Below are positions 26,520 through 35,135 of a DNA stretch of 64,000 bases, in pieces (positions within the stretch are counted from its first letter, which is position 1; the number at the start of each line of letters is the position of its first letter). The notes below the pieces were generated by a model that was not told the DNA's origin, did not search any database, and was given only the letters and a program-made list of their open reading frames with translations. Source of the DNA: Beijerinckiaceae bacterium (GTDB taxonomy: Bacteria; Pseudomonadota; Alphaproteobacteria; Rhizobiales; Beijerinckiaceae); contig CANJNI010000006.1 in the NCBI GenBank assembly GCA_947475995.1, positions 87,325 to 151,324 on the forward strand. The letters run 5' to 3'. The translations under genes were made by a program, and so were the position numbers.

Positions 26520-27673
26520 TATCCTTGCGCCAGCGGAAAGATCATGGTGCGCGCCTTGGGGAAGGACACCGTCAGATTCTCCCCGTGCGGATGACGTTCG
26601 CCGCCGATCGCAATGGCGACTATGAGCTTGTCGGCAACGCGCAGCACATGTTCGAAGGTGGAGCCCTGAAACAGGGATCTTTCGAGAACTGCGCTCACCG
26701 TATTGTGCGTCGCGGGCGCGGCCCCGTCGACAGCAAGGCCGCATTGCTCTGGCCGGAACATGACGGCGACCTTCTGGCCGATGGTCGCAACACCGGCACC
26801 GGCCGAGCCCGCAATGACTCCGGCGGGCGTCGAGACGACACATGTCCTGCCGTCAAGCGCGGTGACTTCGCCCTGCATTTCGTTGGCGCTGCCGATGAAG
26901 TCCGCCACGTAGCGGGAGGCGGGCGCATCATAGATCTCTTCGGGCGTGCCGATCTGGGCGATCTTTCCCACTTCCATCACGGCGATCCGGTCTGCCAGGG
27001 CGAGAGCCTCGCTCTGGTCATGCGTGACGTAAAGACTCGAAAAGCCGATTTCCTGCTGGAGCGCGACGAGTTCGATCCGCAGGCGCGCGCGCACCTTCGC
27101 GTCGAGATTGGAGAGTGGTTCATCGAACAGCACGAGGCCGCCGGTGGAGACGAGGGCGCGGGCGAGCGCCACGCGCTGCTGCTGGCCGCCGGACAATTGT
27201 CCCGGGAAGGATTGGGACAGATGGGCAAGCCCGACGCGGTCCAGCGCCTGCGTGACGCGCGGGCGCAGCTCAGCATCCTTCACGCGTTGATTTCGCAAGG
27301 GATAGGCGACGTTCTCAAAAACGCTCATATGCGGCCAGAGCGCGTAGGACTGGAACACCATGCCCAGATTGCGCTCTTCCGGCGGAAACCAGATGTCCCG
27401 GCCGGCGGAGGACACGATCTGCCCTTCTATCTGGATATCGCCGCCATCGGGCTGTTCCAGTCCGGCGATGGAGCGCAACAGCGTTGTCTTGCCACAACCT
27501 GAAGGCCCGAGCAGCACGACGAACTCGCCGGGGTGAATATCGATGGACACGCTGTCGAGCGCCGTGTGTTCACCGGCGCGCGTGCGATAACGCTTGGTCA
27601 GATTCTGCACGGAGACGCGCGGCGTCGTCGACGCTGCGCTCTGGCCCGGTTTGGCCGCGTTCTGCTCGCTCAT
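26519..27673 (-). CDS. ABC transporter ATP-binding protein (FbpC/PotA-like)
   Basis: GPSGCGKTTLLR, LSGGQQQRVALARAL, LFDEPLSNLDAKVR; TOBE-like C-terminus; alternative start 27712. Confidence 0.93.
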   Translation of the reverse strand: MSEQNAAKPGQSAASTTPRVSVQNLTKRYRTRAGEHTALDSVSIDIHPGEFVVLLGPSGCGKTTLLRSIAGLEQPDGGDIQIEGQIVSSAGRDIWFPPEERNLGMVFQSYALWPHMSVFENVAYPLRNQRVKDAELRPRVTQALDRVGLAHLSQSFPGQLSGGQQQRVALARALVSTGGLVLFDEPLSNLDAKVRARLRIELVALQQEIGFSSLYVTHDQSEALALADRIAVMEVGKIAQIGTPEEIYDAPASRYVADFIGSANEMQGEVTALDGRTCVVSTPAGVIAGSAGAGVATIGQKVAVMFRPEQCGLAVDGAAPATHNTVSAVLERSLFQGSTFEHVLRVADKLIVAIAIGGERHPHGENLTVSFPKARTMIFPLAQG

Positions 27674-27980
27674 GCCGGTCGCGTTCCCTCTCGCAACAGG
27701 TTCGGCCGCCAAGCGGCTCCAATTAGTTATGGGCTATATCATTGCCCCGATCCGACCGCTAGTGGGCCCGTTCAGAGAGGTGTTCCGTTGCACGTCCGGA
27801 CGGCGAATTCAATTATCGCGTGTTTGTCGGACCTGCAGCGCGCGTCCGCGAAGTCAATAGTTGCTCGAAACGATATAGCGTTAGTTGTGATGGCTTTTTA
27901 CCGCGAACCTGTTTTGTTCAATTGACAACGTGAATCGACCGCTCCATTTAGCGCTTTGTAGGCAACAATGGGTTTGGTGA

Positions 27981-28181
27981 ATGGCACGCGCTACGGTTGA
28001 AGAAGACGCAAAGGTATTTTTGACGGCGCTGCGCAAATTGCGCGTTCGTGTTGGCAATGGATTTCTGCGGACGCAACTTGGTTGGAAAGACGAGCGCTAT
28101 TGGCGCGCTCACGGACTTCTTCTGGAAAAGGGCAAGATCGTGCCGGGCCGCGGCCGCGGCGGCTCGGTTGGACTGCAATAA
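27981..28181 (+). CDS. Small (66 aa) putative winged-helix protein ending GRGRGGSV
   Basis: MARATVEEDAKVFLTALRKLRVRVGNGFLRTQLGWKDERYWRAHGLLLEKGKIVPGRGRGGSVGLQ; helix-turn-helix plus basic Gly-rich wing pattern. Confidence 0.5.
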   Translation: MARATVEEDAKVFLTALRKLRVRVGNGFLRTQLGWKDERYWRAHGLLLEKGKIVPGRGRGGSVGLQ

Positions 28182-28188
28182 AGCAGGT

Positions 28189-28773
28189 TCAAGCTTTTCT
28201 TTGTTTCAGCAATTCGCTTACGAGCGCCAGGCCAACCATCAAGGTTGCGGCCATTCGGGGCGCATCGTAGGCGTTGACGACCTTGCGCTGCAGGTCGCCA
28301 AAATGCTCACGCCAGAGCTTTCGGGCCAGATCGCTGGAGAGCAAGTGACCGGGCGCCGCAGAACCGGCGCTGTTTCGGCCCGTTTCGCCAAGAAAGAAGC
28401 CCACCGCGAGGGGCGCGAGCGACGCCGCGAGGGTTTTGAAGGAAAATTCCGCCGGCTTGCTGGCGGTGGCTGCTGTTTTCGTGGGCGAATGATGGGCAGC
28501 GGCTCCAAAGTCCGGCAGACGCACTCCCGAGCGCGACGCCAGCAACAGGCCGCCAATTATCACCAGCCCGCCAATCAGCAATCCCTTATGTTGTGACGCA
28601 TCGCGCCGCAGCGTCCGCGTGAAGTGACGGGCGCTGCTTTTGACGGTGTCTTCCATCTGATGCGTCAGGGCCGATGGCGACAGTTGCGCCCGGATGTTGT
28701 GCCCCGACTCGACCAGACGCGCCCGCGCCCGTTCGGCTTCGGCCTGCAGATCGTTCAGCCTGTCATCCGGCAT
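28189..28773 (-). CDS. DUF3618-like stress/membrane protein
   Basis: N-terminal amphipathic helix (LQAEAERARARLVESGHNIRAQLSP), TM segments; downstream of DUF1469 and DUF883 genes. Confidence 0.65.
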   Translation of the reverse strand: MPDDRLNDLQAEAERARARLVESGHNIRAQLSPSALTHQMEDTVKSSARHFTRTLRRDASQHKGLLIGGLVIIGGLLLASRSGVRLPDFGAAAHHSPTKTAATASKPAEFSFKTLAASLAPLAVGFFLGETGRNSAGSAAPGHLLSSDLARKLWREHFGDLQRKVVNAYDAPRMAATLMVGLALVSELLKQRKA

Positions 28774-29167
28774 GACGTGTCCCCGATATGCTGGCCTTGA
28801 GGGCCTGCCAGTCCTGCTTCATCTGTTCGGCCGTGCGGTGCGGGAACGCCTCGATGCTTCGCGCTCTGCTCACCGCCATCAGCACGAGGCCGACTGTCAG
28901 AACCAGGAAAAATCCCGAGACGATGAGGGAAGAGACGAGCGGCGTCAGCTCGAAAGTCAAAAGCCAGAAGAAAAGGCTGACGGACAGAAAGACCGTCAGC
29001 ATCGTGACGGATGCAAAGGCCAACGCGCCCAGCACCGCCACCATGACGACGCTCCGCAGCGTCGAACTCGCCTCGGCCTTCAACATCGCAACGTTGAGAC
29101 GACCGAGCGCGCAAAGCTCTGCCCAATAAGTGGAAACGGACCCGCTGAAGGATAATCCGGAACGCAT
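28763..29167 (-). CDS. Phage-holin-superfamily (DUF1469-like) membrane protein
   Basis: Two adjacent TM helices; architecture and position downstream of DUF883; ATG at 29167. Confidence 0.65.
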   Translation of the reverse strand: MRSGLSFSGSVSTYWAELCALGRLNVAMLKAEASSTLRSVVMVAVLGALAFASVTMLTVFLSVSLFFWLLTFELTPLVSSLIVSGFFLVLTVGLVLMAVSRARSIEAFPHRTAEQMKQDWQALKASISGTRHAG

Positions 29168-29181
29168 GACGCCTCCGGGGA

Positions 29182-29586
29182 TCAATCGTTCGAACGCAGG
29201 AGTCGTGAGGCCACGATGCCCGCCACCAATCCGCAACCAACAAACACGAGCGGTTTGCGACGTGCGAAATCGGTAATGGAATCGAGCATCTCGTTAAAGC
29301 TCATGTCGCGCAGATCGGCGGAAATCTTTTCCACGCGCTCGGCTGCATCGCGGACAGCGCCCGCAATCTGCGGAGCTTCGTCCTTCATGCTTTCGGCTGC
29401 ATCCTTGGTGGATCGCGCCAGGCGCGAAATGGCGTCGGCGCCGGACGCCTTGCTCTCGTTCATCGAATCGCGGAACGATTCAGCTACATCCGCCGCAACC
29501 CCAGTGATCGTGTCCTTGGCGGCCTTCGTGGCGCTGGTCGCGCTGGAAAGCATCGTGTCGCTGTCTCGCGTCGTGGCGTTCGTCAT
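29182..29586 (-). CDS. DUF883 (YqjD/ElaB-like) membrane-anchored protein
   Basis: Long amphipathic helix and C-terminal ARRKPLVFVGCGLVAGIVASRLLRS. Confidence 0.75.
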   Translation of the reverse strand: MTNATTRDSDTMLSSATSATKAAKDTITGVAADVAESFRDSMNESKASGADAISRLARSTKDAAESMKDEAPQIAGAVRDAAERVEKISADLRDMSFNEMLDSITDFARRKPLVFVGCGLVAGIVASRLLRSND

Positions 29587-29612
29587 GGTCCCGCTCCTGT
29601 TTGGCCAACCTT

Positions 29613-29637
29613 AATGCGCGGCTCTCCGGAAGGTTCC
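29613..29637 (-). promoter_or_regulatory. Candidate EcfG-type promoter, GGAAC-N16-CATT, upstream of DUF883 operon
   Basis: Minus strand GGAAC (complement 29633-29637), 16-nt spacer, CATT (complement 29613-29616); 27 bp upstream of the 29586 start. Confidence 0.5.
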
Positions 29638-29691
29638 CGGTTGCGAACTTCGGGTGCGATGCGACGTTCCGCAACATCGAGAGGAGCGCAG

Positions 29692-29994
29692 ATGGATTGG
29701 GTTACGATCGTCGGCAGCGCAGCGGCGCTGTGTTCAATGGTGAGTTTCGGGCCGCAGGCATGGCGGATCATACGCACACGCGACACAGCCGCTATTTCGG
29801 CTGTTACATATTCGGTCACGGTCTGCGGCTTTGTGCTCTGGGTTTGTTACGGACTGCTGCTTGGTCAGTGGCCGATCATTGTGACCAATTCCGTGTGCTT
29901 TCTGCTCGCCGGATTCATTCTTGTCATGAAGCTTTTGCCCCGGCGCAAGAGAGAGGCTCTCGCCGACGCGCTCGATCCGAATTCCGACGCCTAG
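29692..29994 (+). CDS. SemiSWEET (MtN3-like) transporter
   Basis: MDWVTIVGSAAALCSMVSFGPQAWRIIRTRDTAAISAVTYSVTVCGFVLWVCYGLLLGQWPIIVTN; three TM. Confidence 0.88.
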   Translation: MDWVTIVGSAAALCSMVSFGPQAWRIIRTRDTAAISAVTYSVTVCGFVLWVCYGLLLGQWPIIVTNSVCFLLAGFILVMKLLPRRKREALADALDPNSDA

Positions 29995-30007
29995 ATCAAA
30001 AGCCAGC

Positions 30008-30032
30008 GGAACCAAGTGCGCCGCTTCCGGTT
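30008..30032 (+). promoter_or_regulatory. Candidate EcfG-type promoter, GGAAC-N16-GGTT, upstream of 30060 operon
   Basis: GGAAC at 30008-30012, 16-nt spacer, GGTT 30029-30032; 27 bp upstream of the start codon. Confidence 0.6.
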
Positions 30033-30059
30033 GAGTAGCGATCTTCAAAGGAGGCTCGC

Positions 30060-30374
30060 ATGCCGCGCGGCGAAAAGTCGAAATATACGGACAAGCAGGA
30101 GCGCAAGGCGGACCAAATTGCGGAAAGCTACGAACAGAAAGGCGTTCCGGAGAACGAAGCCGAGCGCCGCGCATGGGCGACCGTGAACAAGGACGACGGG
30201 GGCGGCAAGAAGGCAGGTTCGGGCCGGGGAAAAACGACCGGCCATCCGGCCGCTCATCGCGGCGGCCGCAAGGGCGGCGCAGCCTCGGCGGCCCGCCCGG
30301 CATCCGCCCGCTCCGCTTCGGCCCGCAAGGGCGCAGCAACGCGAAAGAAGAACGCCAAAGGCAGCGGTTCCTGA
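30060..30374 (+). CDS. Small basic protein (plasmid-stabilisation-like/KGG-rich stress protein)
   Basis: MPRGEKSKYTDKQERKADQIAESYEQKGVPENEAERRAWATVNKDDGGGKK then Ala/Lys/Arg-rich tail. Confidence 0.7.
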   Translation: MPRGEKSKYTDKQERKADQIAESYEQKGVPENEAERRAWATVNKDDGGGKKAGSGRGKTTGHPAAHRGGRKGGAASAARPASARSASARKGAATRKKNAKGSGS

Positions 30375-30383
30375 GGGCGCATC

Positions 30384-31256
30384 ATGATCGAACTTGCGCA
30401 TCACAACTGGCCGAAGCCGCCGTTTCCGAAACAGCCGCAATCCATGCCGGGCGAAACCCGAAAGATGGATCCGGTCCCGGATCACGGCGAAAGTTCCTAT
30501 CGAGGCTCGGGCCGTCTCGAGGGGATGAAAACGCTCATCACCGGCGCCGACAGCGGCATCGGAAGAGCCGTCGCGATTGCGTTCGCGCGTGAAGGCGCCG
30601 ATGTGCTGATCTCATACCTGCAAGAGGATGCCGATGCGGCCGAGACCAGACGTCTGGTCGAATCTGCGGGCCGCAAAGCTGTTCTGGTGCGGGGCGATAT
30701 CCAGTCGGGCGACCATTGCCGCGCGATAGTCAGCAAGTGTGTCGAGGAACTTGGCGGGATCGACATTCTCGTCAACAACGCTGCGCATCAGGCGAGCTTC
30801 AAGGACATCGTGGATATCAGCGACGAGGAATGGGAGCTTACCTTCCGGGTCAACATCCACGCAATGTTCTATCTCAGCAAAGCTGCTGTGCCTTACATGA
30901 AGCCGGGCAGTTCGATCATCAACACGGCCTCCATCAATTCCGACAGTCCGAATCCGCATCTGCTCGCTTACGCGACAACGAAAGGCGCAATCCAGAATTT
31001 CACTGCGGGACTTGCGCAATTGCTTGCCGAAAAAGGCATACGGGCGAATTCGGTCGCGCCCGGACCGGTTTGGACGCCGCTGATCCCGTCCACCTTGCCT
31101 GAGGAATCGGTTTCAAGCTTCGGACTTCAGACGCCGATGAAGAGGCCTGCGCAACCGGCGGAACTTGCGTCCGCCTTCGTGATGCTGGCCGATCCACGCT
31201 CCAGCTACACATCCGGCGCGACGATCGCCGTGACCGGCGGAAAGCCCATTCTCTAA
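30384..31256 (+). CDS. SDR family oxidoreductase (general stress protein 39/YghA-like)
   Basis: Long N-terminus before GMKTLITGADSGIGRAVAIAFAREGADV; NNAA; YATTKGAI; IAVTGGKPIL. Confidence 0.92.
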   Translation: MIELAHHNWPKPPFPKQPQSMPGETRKMDPVPDHGESSYRGSGRLEGMKTLITGADSGIGRAVAIAFAREGADVLISYLQEDADAAETRRLVESAGRKAVLVRGDIQSGDHCRAIVSKCVEELGGIDILVNNAAHQASFKDIVDISDEEWELTFRVNIHAMFYLSKAAVPYMKPGSSIINTASINSDSPNPHLLAYATTKGAIQNFTAGLAQLLAEKGIRANSVAPGPVWTPLIPSTLPEESVSSFGLQTPMKRPAQPAELASAFVMLADPRSSYTSGATIAVTGGKPIL

Positions 31257-31270
31257 ACCAGCGAGGCTTC

Positions 31271-32086
31271 ATGTATCATCACATCAAGGAACTAATGTAC
31301 ACGGTGAATGTCGGCGATCCTGATCCGCGTTTCGGCAATATGTTGCTCGAACAATTCGGCGGCGCGAACGGCGAACTCGCCGCCGCCATGCAATATTCCA
31401 TTCAGGGATGGAACTGCCCCGATCCGGCGCTGAAAGACCTCCTGCTCGACATCGGCACGGAGGAATTGAGCCATCTGGAAGTGATCGGCAATCTGGCGCG
31501 TCTGCACTTGCAGCCGACGAAATCGGATCGTGACGCGGCCGAAGCAGATCCGTTGATCGCGATTGCGGGTGGGGGCGGCGTCGCGCTGCAGAATTCCCAA
31601 GGCAATCCGTGGACCGCCGATTATCTTAAGATCACAGGCGAAATCGACGTCGACCTTCGCAGCAACATCGCCGCCGAGGCACGCGCCAAGATCGTCTACG
31701 AACGGCTCATCAACTTCTGCGACGATCCCGGCACAAAAGACGCGCTGCAGTTCCTGATGACGCGCGAGATCACTCACATGAAGGCCTTCGGCAAGGCGCT
31801 CGAAAGCCTTAGAAAGCCGCCGCTCAAGATCGGCAGGATCGAGCCTACGCCTGTACTGGTGGATCAATATTTCAATGCGTCAACGGGCGAAAGTCAGGAC
31901 GGCGATACGGACATTCGTGGACCCTGGAACGAGGGCGAGGACTGGGAACGTGTCGACGCGCCCGCCTTCCGCGAATTCGCCGACGAGGAAGCCGGCACAC
32001 GCGAACCTTCTGAAGAGGACGAAGGCTCTTCCGGCGACGCGGCAAAGAAAGCCAAGGGACGCCGTAAGTCCAAGGGCGGCGAGTGA
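31271..32086 (+). CDS. Manganese catalase
   Basis: MYHHIKELMYTVNVGDPDPRFGNMLLEQFGGANGELAAAMQY; ELSHLEVIG; TREITHMKAF. Confidence 0.95.
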   Translation: MYHHIKELMYTVNVGDPDPRFGNMLLEQFGGANGELAAAMQYSIQGWNCPDPALKDLLLDIGTEELSHLEVIGNLARLHLQPTKSDRDAAEADPLIAIAGGGGVALQNSQGNPWTADYLKITGEIDVDLRSNIAAEARAKIVYERLINFCDDPGTKDALQFLMTREITHMKAFGKALESLRKPPLKIGRIEPTPVLVDQYFNASTGESQDGDTDIRGPWNEGEDWERVDAPAFREFADEEAGTREPSEEDEGSSGDAAKKAKGRRKSKGGE

Positions 32087-32141
32087 CGCCCCGACCGTGA
32101 TCTGCAATCAGCGCAGAACATTCCATCAAAAGGAGAACTCC

Positions 32142-32507
32142 ATGCGGAAAGCATTTGTCGTTGCGGCCTTCTGCGCCGCCTATTCCTGCTCTGTGAGCGC
32201 TGTGCTTGCACAGGCCAACAATCAGCCGGCCCCGAATCCCGCGCCTGCGCAGTCGAATCCGCCTGCCCAGAACGCGCCCAACAACAATGCGGTCAATTCG
32301 CCTGGCGCCAACAATGCAGCTGCGCCGGTGGCCGGCGCCAACAGCTTCACAGAGGCGCAGGCCCGTTCGCGCATCGAGTCGCAAGGCTACACGAACGTCT
32401 CCGGCCTCGCGAAGGACGGCAACGGCGTCTGGCGGGGCAACGCCATGAAGGACGGAAAGAACACCAATGTGAGCCTGGATTTCCAAGGCAACATTTTCGC
32501 GCGCTAA
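32142..32507 (+). CDS. Secreted small protein with Asn/Pro/Ala-rich linker and PepSY-like C-terminal domain
   Basis: Signal peptide (ALAQA); SFTEAQARSRIESQGYTNVSGLAKDGNGVWRGNAMKDGKNTNVSLDFQGNI. Confidence 0.6.
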   Translation: MRKAFVVAAFCAAYSCSVSAVLAQANNQPAPNPAPAQSNPPAQNAPNNNAVNSPGANNAAAPVAGANSFTEAQARSRIESQGYTNVSGLAKDGNGVWRGNAMKDGKNTNVSLDFQGNIFAR

Positions 32508-32524
32508 CAGCAAAGGATAAGATC

Positions 32525-33115
32525 ATGGCCACCTTGTCACGTCTTTACGATGATTATGAAACAGCCTCCACGGTTGTTCGTGCGCTGGAGAATGCCGGCG
32601 TTCCGGCGGGCGACATCAGCCTGATTTCCAACAATGCCGAAGGACGCATCCGCACGAGCTCTGCCGATGGCACTGGTACCGGGGACGCAGCCGGTGCTGG
32701 CGCAGGCGTGGGGGCCATGGTTGGCGGCGCGGCGGGCCTTCTCGCCGGCCTCGGGATGATTGCCATTCCGGGCATCGGCCCGGTTGTGGCCGCTGGCTGG
32801 CTTGCCTCGACGCTCGTGGGCGCTGCGGCCGGCGGCGCTGCAGGCGGGATTCTTGGAGCGCTCAGCGAAGCCGGCATCGAGGAAAGCGACGCTCCGGTGT
32901 ATGCCGAAGGGCTGCGCCGCGGCGGAGCGATTGTCACCGTGCGGGTTTCGGATGCTGATCGTCTGCGTGTCGAAAACCTGCTGGATCGTTCGTCGGTGAA
33001 CCTGCCGGAGCGCGCCGCCACATATCGCAGCGCCGGATGGACCGGCTTTGATCCGGCCGCACCCTATCCGGTGGATCGGGATCGGGACATCCTGAACAAG
33101 CCTCGAACGTTCTAG
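32525..33115 (+). CDS. General stress protein 17M-like protein with Gly/Ala-rich hydrophobic core
   Basis: MATLSRLYDDYETASTVVRALENAGVPAGDISLISN; GAGAGVGAMVGGAAGLLAGLGMIAIPGIGPVVAAG. Confidence 0.75.
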   Translation: MATLSRLYDDYETASTVVRALENAGVPAGDISLISNNAEGRIRTSSADGTGTGDAAGAGAGVGAMVGGAAGLLAGLGMIAIPGIGPVVAAGWLASTLVGAAAGGAAGGILGALSEAGIEESDAPVYAEGLRRGGAIVTVRVSDADRLRVENLLDRSSVNLPERAATYRSAGWTGFDPAAPYPVDRDRDILNKPRTF

Positions 33116-33126
33116 GCCAACGTTGA

Positions 33127-33156
33127 AAAGCCCGGCAGTTTTGCCGGGCTTTTTTT
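33127..33156 (+). terminator. Rho-independent terminator
   Basis: AAAGCCCGGCA-GTTT-TGCCGGGCTTTTTTT immediately after 32525-33115; also lies at the end of convergent 33156-35045. Confidence 0.92.
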
Positions 33157-35045
33157 CATGCGGCGTCGCGGTCTCCGCGCTTGGGTCTTGGCTCTTCGTC
33201 CTTCACTTCGATGACTATATCCGGGACGTTATCCTTTCGGTCCTGCCGGGAGATTCGTTTCAATAGCGAGGACACGACACGCCCGCCGATGCTCACCCTG
33301 AGCATGTCGCCTTCGTGCACGACTGCCGGACCGCCTCCCTCACGCTTCAGCACGAGTTCGCGCGTGTGGTACTTGTCCAGTCCCGGGCGATGCGCAACGT
33401 GGATCACCATCGCCTTGGGCAGGTGTTCCATCATCATTTCCATCATGCGGCGCTGACTGATTTCATCGAGCGCGGACGTCGCCTCGTCCATGATGACGAT
33501 ATCCGGCTTCTTGAGAAAGACGCGCGCGAAGGCAAGTCGCTGCTGCTCGCCGCCCGACATGATCGAGGACCAGTTGTCCTCTTCGTCGAGCCGCGCGGTG
33601 AAATGTTGTAATCCGCATTCCTCAAGAATAGCCGCGATGTCGTCATCGGAAAAAGGCAAGCCGTCGTCCGGATAGGACAGGGCCGTGCGGAGTGTCCCGA
33701 GCGGAATATAGGGCCGTTGCGGCATGAAGGAGAAACGCGCGTCGAGCGGTCGCAGGATTTGTCCCGAGCCCCACGGCCACAGGCCCGCAATGGCGCGGAT
33801 CAACGTGCTTTTGCCGCTGCCGGACTCGCCTTTGACGATGACCTTCTCGCCCATCTCGATCCGCGCGTCGGATTCATCGAGCATGATCTTCCCGTCGTGC
33901 TGGGAGATTGAAACTGCGATGAGGCGGACGGCGCCATCCTCGCTGTCCTTGATTTCGATGGACGTCCCGTCCTGCTTGGCGGAAAAAGTGTCCATGTCGT
34001 CGAAGGCCTGATCGAGCGCAGCGACGCGCCGCGCGGAGGCGGACCAGTTGGCGAGGCTGAGGGCGTTGTCGGCGAGCCAGTTCAGCGCCGTCTGCACAGA
34101 TGAAAACGCGGCGGCGGCTTGCATCAAATCGCCTAACGTCATTTCACCGGAGAGAAATTTCGGCGCGCCAAGGAGCAGCGGAACCGCCGGCGCAATCACA
34201 TTGTTTCCGCTCGACAGGAAAATCATCCGCACCTGACGGCCGATGACGAGGATCCAGCGTCGGGCGAGCTCCGAAAAATTGTCCTTGAGCATTCTCTGCT
34301 CGTCTTCCTCGCCGCCAATCAGCGCAATTGTTTCTGCATTTTCACGCGTTCGGGTGAGCGCATAGCGAAAGTCGCCTTCACCAGCGGCCTTCTCTTCGAC
34401 GCGCTCCACCAGCGGCCGGCCAAGCTTGTACATGCCGAAGGTCGTCAGGGAGGTGTAGATCACCACGGCAATCACCAGATAGCCGGGGATTGTGTAGCCC
34501 CAGACGGTGAGTGATCCGCCCACTTGCCAAAGCACGAAGACGAACGCCATCGACAGCATCAGCGTATTCAGAACGCCGCCCGCGAGATCGACGAAAAGTT
34601 CGATGGACAGGCGCCCGTCTTCGGCCATTCGGGCTTCGGGATTGTCGACAGTCCTGAGAATGCTCAGCTTGTAGAAGCGGCGCTCGCTCAGCCATCGCCC
34701 GGCGAGCTTGTGCGTCAGCCATTCGCGCCAGCGCAACTGCAAGCGCATCCGGGCCTGCGTCAGGCCGACCATCGCGATCGCGCTTGCAAGTGCAAGACCC
34801 GCGACGACGGCCACCGACCATATCAGTGCTTCGATGTCCTTGTTCTGCAGGGCGTCGAAAAAATATTTGTTCCAGCGATTGACCGCGATGGACAGGAGCA
34901 TGTTCACGGCCAGCGCGCCGAGAAAAGCCAGCGCGAGAATCCAGGCAATTTTCCTGGATGATCCGGACCAGAAGCGAAACGACAAGGTAATGAAGCGTCG
35001 CAGGAGCCCACGCTCGCGCTGCTCGGTCTGTGCTGTCTGTTCCAT
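33156..35045 (-). CDS. SbmA/BacA-like ABC transporter, fused TM domain and ATPase (YddA-type)
   Basis: NRWNKYFFDALQNKDIEALIW; GESGSGKSTLIRAIAGLWPWGSG; MSGGEQQRLAFARVFL; DEATSALDE. Confidence 0.9.
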   Translation of the reverse strand: MEQTAQTEQRERGLLRRFITLSFRFWSGSSRKIAWILALAFLGALAVNMLLSIAVNRWNKYFFDALQNKDIEALIWSVAVVAGLALASAIAMVGLTQARMRLQLRWREWLTHKLAGRWLSERRFYKLSILRTVDNPEARMAEDGRLSIELFVDLAGGVLNTLMLSMAFVFVLWQVGGSLTVWGYTIPGYLVIAVVIYTSLTTFGMYKLGRPLVERVEEKAAGEGDFRYALTRTRENAETIALIGGEEDEQRMLKDNFSELARRWILVIGRQVRMIFLSSGNNVIAPAVPLLLGAPKFLSGEMTLGDLMQAAAAFSSVQTALNWLADNALSLANWSASARRVAALDQAFDDMDTFSAKQDGTSIEIKDSEDGAVRLIAVSISQHDGKIMLDESDARIEMGEKVIVKGESGSGKSTLIRAIAGLWPWGSGQILRPLDARFSFMPQRPYIPLGTLRTALSYPDDGLPFSDDDIAAILEECGLQHFTARLDEEDNWSSIMSGGEQQRLAFARVFLKKPDIVIMDEATSALDEISQRRMMEMMMEHLPKAMVIHVAHRPGLDKYHTRELVLKREGGGPAVVHEGDMLRVSIGGRVVSSLLKRISRQDRKDNVPDIVIEVKDEEPRPKRGDRDAA

Positions 35046-35068
35046 ATGGCCCCTCTGGCTTCGCAGTA

Positions 35069-35093
35069 AACGCGGGCGGAGCGGGACAGTTCC
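35069..35093 (-). promoter_or_regulatory. Candidate EcfG-type promoter, GGAAC-N16-CGTT, upstream of SbmA-like ABC gene
   Basis: Minus strand GGAAC (complement 35089-35093), 16-nt spacer, CGTT (complement 35069-35072); 24 bp upstream of the 35045 start; exact consensus. Confidence 0.75.
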
Positions 35094-35135
35094 GTTTCTG
35101 GTGAACCTTATGCGCGACCGTGCGTTACATCCGCC

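Noticed and set aside
28763-29167. Holin-like protein as evidence of a prophage
   Set aside because: DUF1469/holin-superfamily membrane proteins are common chromosomal stress genes next to DUF883; no phage structural, lysis or integrase genes nearby.
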